A stretch of 64,000 nucleotides of DNA from Coprinus comatus (taxonomy: Eukaryota; Basidiomycota; Agaricomycetes; Agaricales; Agaricaceae). The notes under the pieces were generated by a model. The model was not told the origin of the DNA and did no database searches. It saw nothing but the letters and a program-made list of their open reading frames with translations. The stretch lies in assembly GCA_034638255.1 (NCBI GenBank), contig JAWPGT010000019.1, positions 248,001-312,000 on the forward strand. The letters are read 5' to 3'. Shown piece after piece: positions 12,195 through 25,891 of the stretch. The position numbers and the translations under genes were made by a program. Position 1 is the stretch's first letter, and each line of letters opens with the position of its first letter.

Positions 12195-14356
12195 AGAGCC
12201 GAGATAATAGCAACCAACTTCAGTTTGATAGACTTAGTCACTACCCAGAAATCTTGAGATCCAGTCCTACGAGATCGAGAGTAAAACAGGAACACGCGTG
12301 ATTACATATCCCAATTGTCTTATACCGAGCCTTGGTCTTCGTCCGCGTATTCCCCGGCGTGAAAGATTTGCAGATAGACCGTTGCTGCTTTTCATATCTG
12401 GGTTGTGCAGCAATACTAGCAACCAACAAACCTAGGGTGACGACGCTGCTAGGCTCATACATTTATTGACTTTGTCACTCAAGTCCGATCATGCGCGTGT
12501 TTCCTTTCTTGGACCCTTTAAATAACATCGCCCACACCAAGGGTCACTGCAACAGTGCGCCTATCCAGTCCATTCAATTACGCACCAACATTCAGTTACA
12601 TCTTCCTTGTCTTTTTTTTTGCCTTTTTTCTCTCTCGTATTTGCTTTAGATTGATCGGCCGGTAAAATACTTATTGCCGCTGGTTGTGACGCGGAGAGTC
12701 ACTCTGGTACAAGTACAAGCGTGCGCGTCATAATAGATTTCAAATTGCAAGGAAGAGACCTCCGGAAGTATTAATTTAGTACCCCAGTTCATACAACCGG
12801 AAATCCTCGTAGAAACCACCGGTGTCCGAAGCGTCACCTTCAACTAATTAACATCAGTGAGGCTCACATTCGTCAGGTAAGGACGAAGCAGTCAGGCAGC
12901 CTGTACTAGTACCTGGTAGTCCTATGAGTCCATATGTATTATAGGGTCACCGGTCTAGACCGGCGCTTGTATAATTGATTAATAATGGGTGTAGTAAATT
13001 GTTCGACGTGAAGGTTGGGGCTTCGAGGTGATGCGGTAGCCATTTCCTGGGTAAACAAGCACATTGGGACAGGCAACCGATTCGCCTATACTTACCGTTA
13101 TTATGGTTTTTCTTTCTGTGACGACATAATGTGTGCGAGTCACAGACTTGGCCTACCCATCATCTCCTGTATTCAGCAAAAATATTACCTAAAATTGGCT
13201 TCACTTGCACTTGCCAAAAATATTTGCCGTCTAGCGAATGTATTAAGATTACAGATCTTGAGAATTAGAATGAGGCCGCGGACCCATGATCCTGCGAAGT
13301 CTGAGACCACAAAAAAAACAAATTTGAGTGATATCCCACGGAAGTAAAGAGGGAAAACAGAATTGACATAAAACGGTAAACTTCAGCCGAGGCTACGGCA
13401 GTCAGGTTTACGGTTATTTGATCAATATATTAGTATGAATAGACTCTGCTTTTTCACTCATGACTCTTTGAGTTGGAAGTACGAGAGAAGAGAAGCATTC
13501 CATTAAGGTTAATGTGTGGACCGAGCCCAAAATATCAATTTTGCTTTGCTTGTTCTCTACCATCTACCGACCGTTCATCGACACTCATAGCCTTTCATTT
13601 CATAGTCGTAGACTGGGCAACCAGGCATACAAGCTTATGCTGATCTCAACCAGTTGATGAGTGTCATGGCAGGCCGCTGTCGGAATTCAGGAATGGTCAA
13701 CAGGTCGTATTCTCCTTGAGTTAGTCATCTAATATTTATTTTATTACATATGTGTTGGAGCAAAAGAATTCTGAAGAAGTCTACTGAAAGGAAGCGGCAT
13801 ATTTGTTCGAACATTGAAAGGAGCTCCGATGACACACTCCGGCTCGCTTGTGCCACGAGGAAATAATCATGATAGCCACGTGTAATTACTGAGGTTGAGT
13901 ATCACAGAAATTATGGGAAAATAGTAAGTCGCAGCATTCCGCATGGGCCTCCCGCGGAAAGTGACAGAAAGAGACTTGACTATATTGTACATAGTGGATA
14001 TACATATACACGGATACCGAGGCCCTCTAAGTGAATAGATTTAATAATAATAGCTTGAAAGGTAAAACACATTGTAACCAACTTCTTCAACTGCTCCGGG
14101 AGCGTGCGAGGCATCCTACTGTAAAAGACTAGATCTACGACTCATTACGCGATCTTTCGATCTAATTATTCTTGTGACCTGGGATTCTTCTCATGGGATA
14201 GTGCGCACACGGGCGCTGAAACTGGACGGGGAACCAAGCAAATAAATAAACTGAATAAAGTACAGTTTTAGACCGTGAATCACGTGGACAGGACAGCACG
14301 GAGAGGGTTGAATTAGCTAAGCAAGGTCTGCAGACAGACACACTGGGCAAAGTCCA
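12195..14356. other. Intergenic region between homeobox and bromodomain genes
   Basis: No supportable gene. Candidate frames at 12241-12462 (minus; a hydrophobic N-terminus but no family), 12646-12843 (minus) and 13015-13347 (plus) show no conserved motifs. The region must contain the divergent promoters of the homeobox gene (minus) and the bromodomain gene (plus). Confidence 0.5.
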
Positions 14357-17142
14357 ATGGATGAATCTTTTTCTTCTCCCTCGTCCTCACGTCTGAACGA
14401 TGTCTCGTCGACGCCAACGACAACGAGATCAGGTCTTACTCTCGTCCTTCCCTCTCTCAAGAACCTCAAGGCTTCTAAGGTAGCAAAAAAGGCAAAACAT
14501 TCCGACACTTATCCCTACTCGCCTACCATCGATGCTGAGGCTGCAGCCAAGAAGGGACCTAGACCACAAAAACTCAAGCCTTTGAAGGAGGTACTAGCAA
14601 AACTGATGTCTCAAATAAAGAAGTATGTTGGATCATATAAACTCAAATTGCATCACTCACCATTGCTTGTAGAAAGGATGATTATGCCTTCTTTTTGGAA
14701 CCCGTGGATGTTAGTTCAGTGCCTGGCTACTCGGACATCATAAAGCGTCCAATGGATCTGGGTACAATGACAAACAAGGTTAATCGCGGAAAATATCGGT
14801 CGTTGGAAGAATTTGCGGTGCGTGATATTGGGGGCGTAAATAATTTAATGTGTTTTAACTCTTGTACAGAATGACCTTAAGCTCGTCACCACTAATGCGA
14901 AAATATTCAATCCCCCGGGATCTATCTACCACACAGAGGCAGACCGCATCGAAGTTTGGGCCTTGGACCACATTTCAAAAGCTGCAGCAACCGTCATTCA
15001 ATACGAGACCGATTGGAACATTGATATCGAGAAGGATGATGATACTACAGTAAACATTGATTATGAAGAAGACGATCCTCCAGAAACAAGCATACCGATG
15101 GAAGAAGTTGGCGTTAACGGTCGCTCATCGTCTGTTGTCTCTCAGATACAACCAACTGGTAGAAGGGGCCATCGTGCTCTACAGACTCAGAAGAGGACCG
15201 GTACTACAAATACTATTTCTGAATCCATTGATAGCGAGGGAAGACTACCTGGATCTAAGGATGGTTTGGGCTCATTTCCACCATGTTCAGATTGGGCGAA
15301 GACTATGACTGCATTGAAACTGAAAGGTGTGTACAGTTCTGTCGCAATTCCAACGTCTCGTATCTTAATCCAATACAGGAAAACGATACAAGACCAAGAA
15401 GGAGCGTTTGAGAATAGAAAAAGAAGGCCCGCCATACCTTCCTGAAGGCAGTCTAGATTATAGCGAATGTACAACCACATCTCTTCTTTCTCAGATATTT
15501 ACTCATGGATTATTTGTAGTGGAAGATCCTTTTTCAGTCCTGTCTGCCCTTGTCCCAGACCCACTGTCTCGCCCACACCTAATACCGGTCTACCCACCAC
15601 TATCAGTACCTCTAAATCCAACCCAACCGTGCTCCGAAAATTCAACGCCACAACCAGAACGTGTACCTTCATCACATTATGCTCCTCCGTCATTTCCCTC
15701 TACAATTTCTGTGCCACTAGATTATAACCCCTTACCCGCAATCAGTAACGAAATTCCCATAGCTTCCCCATACTCAAAACGACGGCACTGGCAAATCATT
15801 CGTAATATGACAGGTCGCAAAGTGAAAGATACAGTCGACGACGGCGAAATGGATGAGCAGCTGTGGCATATTCCCCGCGAAATACATCCGGTTGATTTCG
15901 GTTCTTTTGCTCTTCTTGCGGGAGCTCTCTCAGACGAGTTAAAGAAACGTGGGGTTACAACTGGTATTATGAAAGAAGGGGAAGAAGAAAAGGCTATATT
16001 GAACATGGTTCGAGAGAGTATAGACTTAGAGGAGGCGCAAAAATTGCCTTCCAACACAGAATCCGATGTTTCTGATACTTTTAATGACGGTAATCATCTA
16101 GTGAAGAATCATTTCACACCTCAGCGCGCAGCGGAAGCGGAAGAATATATCTGGGACGTAGTTTATGGTGGTCCGGAAGGACTCGCATATGTGAGGAGTT
16201 TGGCTGAATTTGTGACAACTAGACCTCCTGAGGTACGTTTTCACATATTACGAATGGTCGTTGTTTATAGAGTCATTTGATCCAGATTTCATCAAACATG
16301 TCTCCTTCCGAACTATCACTTGGAATGCCACTTGTCCGCTATGTTCAAAATATAGTGGATGATATCACAGAAGGTAGACATTCACTACTCCGTGAAACCG
16401 GTGAAGAAATGCGCATACAATCTTCCTCAACGAAAATGGATTTGAACTCTTACGTGGCATCGCATACAGCAACTAGTCTATACCAAGTACCTGAGGCGAC
16501 AGCTGCGCTACAGGCATTACTACAGATCAAGATACAGAAAATAGATATGAGCGCTTTAATTAATGAACCGGCAGAACTTTTCTTGAGTGAGGAGGAATGG
16601 GCTGGGAAGGGCATCCGTGAGAAGAGGCGAATTCGGCAATCGGAGAGCGTTAATGGAAAGATTGAATCTGGAAACGATGGTTCTCCGGATGCCTCGATGG
16701 AGGTGGAAGAGGACGGAGAGAAATCCTGGATGGAAGTGGATGCTAGTGTGCCGTCTGGGAAGGATCAATCCGGTACATTTGAGATGGAGAGACCAGAGGA
16801 GTTGGCAGAGTGTTAGATTATGTTGCGGATTTGATCGTTCAAGTTAATAAGCTTGTTCAAGCTGGCTCGAACTCGACAACCTCCATAAATAATGGTCAAC
16901 GTACAGATGAACAACAAACTATAGCGGACCAAACATTAAATGAAGACCCGAAATTACGGAAATTGCGGTTGAACTTGTTGGCCCTTGCGAAACGAGCACC
17001 CTTGGATACACTTGAGCGCTTGCCAATGGAATTAGTACCGGAACACATTCGACACTATATTCCAACTTTGGAGCCCACGACACTGCCACTACGAACACAA
17101 TCGGTTCGGCTACGACAAGTGGGTCGTAATTACTACTCCTAA
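14357..17142 (+). CDS. Bromodomain protein (BRD7/BRD9-like)
   Basis: Predicted 841-residue chromatin protein in six exons (14357-14622, 14673-14817, 14870-15326, 15379-16232, 16286-16745, 16799-17142). The bromodomain is near residues 75-180: [12 protein letters not shown], a ZA-loop [16 protein letters not shown], and [20 protein letters not shown], with the acetyl-lysine-binding Asn in NAKIFN. Downstream come an acidic linker, a basic helix [20 protein letters not shown] and a long conserved helical domain ([20 protein letters not shown] and beyond), resembling the region after the bromodomain in BRD7/9. The last intron (16746-16798, GTGTGC..CAGAG) is the weakest join; without it the frame would break at a TAG. 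BRD7/9 are SWI/SNF-associated acetyl-lysine readers, so a remodelling role is inferred. Confidence 0.86.
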
Positions 17143-19135
17143 CTCCGGGTTTGTGCCACATCCATTCCAAGACTTGTGTTTCCAACGTTCTCCTTGGGGC
17201 GATACGTTGAAGCCTGTCTTTTTTTGTCTGGACTTCTCGGAAATTTCTACAATTAGACCGGGATCTCCTTCTGTTCTATATTATTCTTAGGTTAATAGAG
17301 ATATCGTCGCTTATTCTATTTTTTCCATTCTTCTCAATTGACTTGTTACATGTACATATTACTAGTAGAGAACTCCTTGACATTGAAAGAGCATAATCGC
17401 AATAACCCCATATTACAACAGAACAACAAACGCCGTTGCTTTGGTTGCTTTGCGATGGGTTATGTATGACATATCATCATTAAAGAAGTGAGGATTGTCG
17501 TCCAGGTTCTATATCTAGCATGCTGGTTCCATAGGAATGCTCAGCCCACACACATCCACACGATTGTTACAACTGACAGTATCACATGTAACAATGCTAG
17601 TAGACAGAGATTCGATTTTAATCGACTTCGTCCACGCGAACTCTGGCTACTCAAGAGGAAGATGAAAGTCATATATTTTTAGAATACATAATAGAGATGT
17701 AAATGGGATTTTTTGGAAGGGAGCGGGGTGGACTTAGGATAACTTAAATAACTCTTCGTACATGTGTTGATATGGAACGGAAGATGCCGAAAATCTCAAT
17801 GTGCATAAATCAGATATATAAATTGAAAAGCTTGTGAATATGCGTTTTGCTCCCTACGTTTGCGGAGAATTACTTCATGTTATATAAATTTAATATAGAA
17901 AATAAAATAAAATCTAATTGTGTGGAGATTCGGTGGGTTTTTGATCGGTATAATGCGAAAATTGGGGAATACTTAATTGCGGGTGTATTTCCCTCCCTCT
18001 CTACCATTACATTGGTTACTGACGGTCCCAGCCCACCGAAAAGAAGCAACGCAGTTCATGTGGTGGCGTTTTAGAAGAAGAAGACGGGGTCAAGGGATAC
18101 TCACTATATTCTCATGATAAAGTATGTTTATAGCCAAAGGTAAACCGGTAACCGGTGAAGAGAACTACCATATAGTTAAGACTGTAAGCGGGTCACCCAT
18201 GGTGTGTAGATGGATAGATGTACATGGTACAAGTAGTGCTATCTACTGTATGCAGTGTGCGATGTACCAAAAGTGCCCGAGTGATACGGGCTTTTTTCTT
18301 TTTTGAAATTTGGGTTTGTGGCGTTGTGGTTGATGGACTCTGGGTTTCTGGTGGGTTGTGAACGATAACTGTTTTTAGCTAAATATTGAATTATTCGTTA
18401 TTTTTCTCTGTATAACTGTAACTAAGTACGTAAGAAGCACTATCAGTCAAAGCGGCCGTTTCACTGAATAATAATGACGAAGTTGGGCGTTATAATAGGG
18501 GTTGGTATCAACGTTGGTTGAGAAATTATGGGTAGATGTAGATGTAGAACTCAAGGTTTGAGATTTTAAGTTGGGAAAAAAAGATGATGGTGCCTGTGTA
18601 GCCACGGCTATCCGCTGCTATCCGTCGTTCACCAGTAGCAGGAGTGGCATGGTATACCAAAACCATCAATCACCTGTCGAATTTCATCTCCTATTTCAAC
18701 ACTCTCGGCTACTGCCAAGAGCATGGGCCGGAAAAACGCCCTGATCGTACTCTAAATGGTAGACTGGCCGATAGTGGAGCACACTGAAGTTGTCATTTGT
18801 AGTCCAAAAGCATAGTGGTAGGCACAAGAATGCTTAGCGTGTAGATAGGCGTAGATATGGCCATGTGCATCATAATGCTCATGCGGACTATAACAACCTA
18901 ACCCTGAAGTTAAAGCACAAATCAGAGGCTTAATCTCCTTATCAGGTGACGTGAGATGGTTATGGAGAAAGGAACCTTTTGGGACTTTAAATCCCGGTTG
19001 ATTCTTATAATTGTTGGCACATGCGATATGTGGCAGTTTTTCTAATATCTCTTCTCCAAAACACTCCTTTCAAGTACAGGATATTTCGCGAACCTACACA
19101 ATCTCACGCCGTCTCAGGCGGTCTTAGCGTGATCG
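17143..19135. other. Gene-poor region upstream of 7TM gene
   Basis: No intact gene. Frames at 17488-17682, 17847-18074 and 18124-18306 look random. On the minus strand about 19070-18655 there is an unusually protein-like frame interrupted by TAG and TGA. It contains KPLICALTSGLGCYSPHEHY and RAFFRPMLLAVAESVE. I cannot assign it to a family; it is treated as a possible relic in the findings. Confidence 0.4.
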
Positions 19136-20606
19136 ATGTCCAAAAAATTCCCTATAGATGAGGCGCAGTTGGTTGGGATGTTTATGGAAAGTGTCTTTTA
19201 TGGGTGAGTAAATCTGTTCAGTGTGGCAGGACTTCTGGCCATGTTTTTTTTTCGTTACTGACTCTGTTCATTTATTAGTACGTCAGGGGTTTGAAAAGTC
19301 AAAATACATTCACTTAACCGCTGTATTCAGGCATATTCTTAGTAACATTCTTCAGCTGTTTGAAGGTACTTACATGGGTGGATGGGAGATTAAAGAAATG
19401 GTCGAAGATTAACCTCATGATGCTGATTGCCGCAATTTTGATGTTTATCTTTGGAAGCTTGGACGTAGCTTTTCACCTGCGACATAACTTGGATGCTTTC
19501 GTTAACAATGGAGATGAAGATCCTATCGCAGAATTTCAGGAAACGTCGAACTGGATTAACGTGATGAAGATGGTTTGTTATGTGGCTCAGACATTTATTG
19601 GGGATTGTATTTTGGTACGTAATCATTTAATCTCAGTCCGGGATAAAAATAGAAAATGCTTATTCGTATAATGAAGTTGTATCGATGCTGGATCGTGTAT
19701 AACAGGTGCTGGTTAGTAATCTTGTTGCCGACATTGTTGTGGCTCGGAACAACAGGTATGTGTAAACACTATCTGTCTAATGGACATAAACCAATTACGA
19801 CTTTATAGCGAGCGGCATCATGACTATTTTCTACGAGGCAACATTGAGGGAAAATGATGAACTGTTGATGTCCAATAAAATTGTACCGTTCATCACTAGT
19901 ATGTTGACGTTGACCCTCGCGATGAATGTGCTCACTACATGTACGTTTTATCTTCTTAAAAATAAACTACTCAGAATTCATATTTACTATTTACAGCATT
20001 GATGGTGTATCGGATTCGTAAGATTCGTAACAGACTTAAACACCGAGCAGTCACTCTTACATCTACTGCAAATCCTCTGGACAATGTGACACGCCTTTTA
20101 GTTGAATCGGGACTTATGTACACGGTTTCTATCATCATTTTGTTCGGCATGTATATGGCAGGGCATAACGGGCAATATGGTGTTTCGAACTCGGTAAGTG
20201 GTATTACTTTGTAGTCTATAAGACTTGATCTAACCTGATATTCAGGTTGTCCAAATTATCGTGAGTTCGGGTTGACTTGTTTTACAAGTTGAACGTCGAT
20301 TTCTTAACCTACTCTTCATATTTACAGGGTATCACATTCAACCTCATCATTACAAGTATCGATCGTGGTGATGCAACGACACCATCACCGCCAATCTCTT
20401 CACAAGGAGTATTCTCTCACCAGTCTGGCACCGGAAACACCAATGTTCCATTACATTTGATTAGTATTCAAACTTCAGTCTCAAGATACCCAGATACCTC
20501 CAATACTAGTCCTCTTAGCGGAGGAAAATCACCGATGGAATTGGATGGAGACTCGGAAATTCGGGGAAGTTTAAAGTCGGAATCGGGTTGGAATCATGCG
20601 GTGTGA
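19136..20606 (+). CDS. Seven-helix-type fungal membrane protein
   Basis: A polytopic plasma-membrane-type protein like the large uncharacterised basidiomycete family that begins (L/D)EA.LV..F.ES.FYG. Exons: 19136-19203, 19331-19614, 19677-19755, 19809-19940, 19997-20193, 20246-20260 (15 nt) and 20328-20606. Hydrophobic segments include IFLVTFFSCLKVL, LMMLIAAILMFIFG, FIGDCIL, WLVILLPTLLWLG, IVPFITSMLTLTLAMNVLT, YTVSIIILFGMYMA and VVQIIGITFNLIIT. A Ser/Pro-rich cytosolic tail ends the protein. The exon 1-exon 2 junction is out of phase by one base: exon 1 leaves two bases (GG) while exon 2 needs one. The break sits beside GGG at 19202-19204, so a one-base indel or assembly error is likely. Receptor function is possible but unproven. 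Confidence 0.75.
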
Positions 20607-21656
20607 TTTGAGATTATTTATTGAGGTTGTCCTTGACTCTCGTTCAACTTTCAATATCCAGTGTTGTATATAATTGGACTCGCTCTTTACGTTTTAAATT
20701 TTTTATTAGCTTTACTCTTATATATTTTAGAATAGATACTGAGTGCCACCAGTGACTTTATTCAATTCCGGGATGGTGAAGTTTTGACATGTTCTATCAA
20801 TGATTGATATTGATCTTTGTAACGGCTTTACGGGTGTTGAAATCATTGTTGCACTCGTAACTTACCACCGAATGAACATAAGTATCAATGACAGTTTGGA
20901 TCATCTACTAGTAACCGTTCGTGGGCAATTCGGCGTGGACGGGAAGTCTTGTGCACAGCGTCAGTCATGTGTGAGAAGAGAGCTTCTTTTTCATCCTTAA
21001 TGTACAGCCCAAGTACAGCCTCTCAGATGTAACGCTTACTCTTTCGTTATGTTACGTTTCCTTTAAACTTGGCACAGACTTGCACCTTGGTGAAGAAACT
21101 GAAAAACACTACTAACATTACTTGTTGTTGGACTACATATTCTTATGTGCAGTTGTGAGCTGTTGTGTCTGTATCGTACCACATACAGGGCGTCGGCTTG
21201 CTCATACCAGGTCTCTTAAGGCTCTGTACTAACCTGTACCTCAGCCCTGCCCCAACCCGTAATTCCATTTGTTTCGTTGTGACAGGCCCCCTGCAACGAC
21301 CTCCTTGACGATCAGAATTAGGCGATAATTCCAGCCAAGTCATTATACCAGATATGTGCTCTTACATACAACTTACAATACTCTTCTTGTTGGTATCTAT
21401 CGACAAGAGGTTCAAGCATACTTATAAGTTGTACTCAAGTCGACGATAAAAATAGGATTGGTTGGAGCTTCGGAGTGATGTGTTTCCCGATAAGGAACGC
21501 GCCCGGCGGATATGAGGGACCGCTTGAGACTCGGTTTGACCCTTTTGCCAAGCTTTACTTCCAGCTCTCACAAGGGACTGCTCAGGGATAAATCAGCTAT
21601 AATAGATAATCAGGTCGGTAAACAGTCCCATCTTTCTTTACCTCTCTGTCGACGTC
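20607..21656. other. Intergenic region before phospholipase D
   Basis: No gene supported. Open frames at 20800-21000, 21143-21343 and 21512-21769 lack family features, and the last is a shadow of the phospholipase D first exon. This region should hold the 3' end of the 7TM gene and the phospholipase D promoter. Confidence 0.5.
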
Positions 21657-24600
21657 ATGTCATTTTTCAAGGGTTTGTTGAAGCCTTTGGAAGAGCTAAC
21701 AAAAGCCCCTATAACAGAACAAGCAACCCAACTCCAAACCCAAGGAATGAACGTCTTCTCAGATATTAGCAAGCTCACTACCAAGGGGCTGAAGCACGCC
21801 CGTAACGAAGTGATTGGTGTGTTATTTTTCTAGTGTCGCGTTGCTAAGAGAGCTCACGCGACGTATATTCAGGTCGCTGGAATCCCAATCGTGCGTATCG
21901 TTTAACCCAATTTCCGCGTCGTAAATTAATATACAATATTTTAACTCCTATTAGGCCGTCATGACGAACCAGAAGAACAGGAGAATGATAGGATTCGCGC
22001 AGAAATCAGAGCTAGCCATCGTTTTGATAGCTTTTCGGGACAACGATCGGAGAACACTGTTAAATGGTATATTCGTCTCTGATACCCACAGTATCAAACA
22101 CTGATGGTCTAATAAAAATAGGCACATAGATGGGCATGACTATATGTGGGCTCTGTCAGAAATGCTCGAGAGTGCAAAGGAAGTCATTTTCATCATGGTA
22201 TGTTGCCTAAGCAATCACTCGAATTACTATTAAACACACCTTCAATTAGGATTGGTGGCTAACTCCAGAATTATACCTTCGCCGCCCTCCGGCATTATAC
22301 CCTGAATATAGATTGGACCGCGTATTACAGCGTAAGGCTGAACAGGGAGTGAAGATTCATATTATTGTATACAAAGAGGTGAGATTGGGCGTTTTATGGA
22401 ACCTCAATATTTGGCTGATTAAACTGTAGGTTACGCAAACCATGTCGATGAGCTCTAAGCATACCAAGGTATATTCAGCAACGACGAAGGTCTATTCCTG
22501 TCACTGACTCTTCTATTTTCAGAATACCTTGGAGAAACTGCACTCGAACATCACTTGTATGCGTCACCCTGACCACATTGGAGCCAAAGGTAAAGCGACG
22601 TCGTTGTCTCACTCTAATAAATTTCTTAACATCATACCATTTTTCGTCAGATAGCATCCAATTTTGGTCCCACCATGAAAAGGTACGCTCAAAAAACCCG
22701 TATCATACCGGGTTCGAATCCACTAATTTTCATACTTGAAGGTGGTTGTGGTAGATAATCACTATGCTGCAATTGGTGGTCTTGATTTGTGCTTCGGGCG
22801 CTGGGATACCCATTCACACCCACTTGCCGATGTCCACCCAACAGAATTCTCGAAGACTCTATTCCCAGGTCAAGATTATAATAATGCGCGTATCATGGAC
22901 TTCCACGACGTCTACAATTATGCCAGTAATCAGCTGTCTCCCTTGGATAGCGCTCGTATGCCATGGCATGATGTGAGTTTAATCGTAGATTGAATTGAAG
23001 CCGTTAACAAGTCAATGCTTTGTAATGTTTAGGTTCATATGACTTTCGTTGGTCCCTCAGTATTGGACGTGGCGCAGCATTTTGTTGAAAGATGGAACGA
23101 AATTAAGAACAGAAAGGTCAGTGTGTTGATGACCCACCCCTTCATCACCGGTTACTGATACAATCAATACCCTGTAGTATCGTTCTGACGAGTGAGTTGT
23201 GATTTCGGTCAGCTTGGGAGACTCTTATAGACGTTGTTCTCCAAGCGTATTCCCTGGTTGGCGCTCCCTCACGATCCCGAGCATGCTCCCCAGGAACCAG
23301 TTGCTAGTAGGTTATTGAAAACTATTTCCACGAAAAGCACTATATCATTTTATCAGGACATCCTCACCTCCAAAAATGGCGTCAGATTGGGCACAAGTAT
23401 GGCCAAAGATGGCATGGTTCTGGTTCTGAGGAACACGAACCTCAATATCATATTCCCAAGAATGGAACATGCAATGTCCAGGTTTTGCGCAGTGTCAGCG
23501 ATTGGTCTCATGGTGTTCTCACGGAACACAGTATTCAAAACGCTTGTAAGATTCATCTCGTCATCGTCGACTATGCTTTTCTGAATTCTAGCAGATATCA
23601 AGATGATTGAAGATGCTGAGCATTTTATTTATATTGGTATAATGTCTTGTGTTCAATGGAAAGAGGACTTTTACTGACGATGTCTTCTTTCAGAAAATCA
23701 ATTCTTGTATGTATACGATGAGTCAAACTGACACAGTAATTGACAAAATGCATTTCAGTATCTCAAATACCAAGGAAGGAGGCCAAGTGGTGAATTTGAT
23801 CGGAAAAGCATTGGTTGATCGTATCGTTCGCGCTGCTCGCGAAGGCAAAAAATTCAAGGTATGTCGTAGAAGTCGTATAATCAAACTCTCTTACTTATCA
23901 TACATTTTCTAGGTCGTCATTGTCATACCAGAGGTTCCTGGATTTTCGGGAGATGTCAAGACTGAAAATTCCCTCAAAACTATCATGGCTGCTCAATATA
24001 GGACTATTAACAGGGGTGGAGACAGTATCTACGAAAAAGTTCGTGAGGCTGGTTTTGAACCGTATGTATATTTTATCTATATGAAGGAAACCTTGAACTC
24101 ATGGCATGTACTACCATTTATTCTTCTAGTCTCGACTATATTCGCGTTTATCATCTCCGTGCATACGACCGAATCAATGCTCCCACCAGTGAGTCGACCC
24201 CAGTTACTTTGTGGTTTCAGAAAAAGAATTTATTTTTCTCTAGAGACATACATTAATAAGATTGAAGAGAAGAGTGGTATTAAGTTCCATGAAGCACAAG
24301 TCGCCCTCACTCGTAAATGGGTTGGAGGTGATGCTCTCACTGCTCAGACCGTTGTCCATATCAAGGTTCCCAAAGAATCTGCTGAAGGCTTGGTACAAAG
24401 TGACAAGACACCGGAAGAGATATACGAGTTGCCGATTCCAGAATCAGATTATCAGGCGAATGAGACTATCAAGAGATTCGAAGATAGTGCGAAAGAAATC
24501 AGAGGTGATGAAGAAGTCTCGGACAATGTGGTCCAACACATGCTTGAAGATAAAACTGATTTATTGGATGAACCATGGTTAGGAAATGAGGAAGAAGAGC

Positions 24601-25614
24601 TAAATGCGTATGTGGTTCATCTTTTATTATTATTATATTTTGAGTCGGTTTTGATGTACGTTTTGTTTGACAGATATGTTTCCGAGTTATTGTACATTCA
24701 CAGCAAAGTCATGATCGTTGACGACCGTCGTGTCATTGTGGGTATCAATCCAACATTTATCTCTCTCTCTCTCTAGATTAACTCTTCTGCAGATGGGTTC
24801 TGCCAATATCAACGATCGTAGTCAAAAGGGTGATGGCGATTCTGAGATCTGTCTTATTGTTGAGGATACTGATATGATCGACTCGACTATGAATGGAGTA
24901 CCATATCAAGTCGCACGCTTTGCTGCTACTTTACGTCGCAAGCTCTATAGGGGTTCGTCATCCAGATTAGATTTCTTACCACCACCACGAGACTAAAACA
25001 CAATTGTGCCCACAGAACATCTTGGTCTTATCAAACCTCAAATTGTTCATAACCATGAACAGGTTACTTCGTTCATGCGTCCTGCACCTTGTATGAACGA
25101 AGATGAGACCTATTTACTCGAAGATCAATCCGTCGCTGATCCTATTTCTGAACACACTGATCGCCTGTTGAGAGAAACCGCACGTAAGAATCGCGAAATA
25201 TTCATGGAAATATTCAAGCCTGTTCCTACCAATCTGGTTAGGGACTGGAAATCCTATGCAGTATGTTACCTATTTATGATGCATACATACCCGTAGAGTA
25301 ATCTGATTATGCTAACCTTGATTGATTTTTTTTTTTTTACAGAACTATGTACCAAATGTTAAACACGGTCATGTTGCGCCTGGTGTTGGTCTTGATCGTG
25401 TCAAAGAAAGGTTGGGTCAGGTTAAGGGTGCTATTGTAGAATGTCCTCTGGTGAGATTCTTTTTTCAATGCTCTCACATATGTGTATGAGTGTGTGAACA
25501 TAAATAAAGAACTAACAATTGATTTCAATGTAGGATTTCTTGATTGACGACAAAGATTTCGTTACCGGTCCAGAATGGACGGGACTTAATCCTACATTGC
25601 CCATCTTTATTTGA
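21657..25614 (+). CDS. Phospholipase D (two HKD motifs, no PX-PH)
   Basis: This enzyme hydrolyses phosphatidylcholine-type phospholipids to phosphatidic acid at membranes. The gene has about 24 short exons, several of only 13-18 nt (21873-21890, 23178-23191, 23694-23706). First HKD: HEKVVVVDNHYAAIGGLD (exon from 22742). Second HKD: HSKVMIVDDRRVIV..GSANINDRSQKGDGDSE across 24674-24737 and 24793-24952. Other family blocks are VKWHIDGHDYMWALSEML, DWWLTPELYLRRPP, PWLALPHDPEHAPQEPVA and GLNPTLPIF at the C-terminus. There is no PX or PH domain, so it resembles the PldA-like fungal enzymes rather than Spo14. The exon after 23191 joins one base out of phase (exon 23178-23191 leaves GA), so either a base is missing near GAGTGAG or the splice differs. 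Everything else joins in frame. Confidence 0.9.
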
Positions 25615-25891
25615 TTTTGAAGTCAATTTCATTATCACGTACTGACCAGTATATGAGACTCTTTTCTATCGATTTGAAATTTGAATTGAATGTATATCTA
25701 AGTTATAAAGTAGAAAAAATGCCAATAAAAAAAAGAACTATGTGTAATTGTAGAAATATTGCGAATGTGATAATTAAGTATCGAATCGTCTTGCTATTGA
25801 AGGAGAAGGTAAAAGCGAAAGAGAAAGAGAAAACAAAAGAGGAAGAAAGGAAGATAATATACATATACATAAGTTAAGAGATAAGTTACAG

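Noticed and set aside
12241..12462. Minus-strand 73-aa frame with a hydrophobic N-terminus upstream of the homeobox gene
   Set aside because: The rest has no secreted-protein character and no splice partners. It falls in the likely promoter and leader.
22711..22721. GGTTCGAATCC, an exact tRNA B-box/T-arm consensus
   Set aside because: It lies in a 59-nt intron of the phospholipase D gene, with no A-box at the right distance and no cloverleaf around it. Probably chance.
24762..24775. CT-repeat tract before an intron end in phospholipase D
   Set aside because: Ordinary polypyrimidine sequence within an intron; no separate function indicated.
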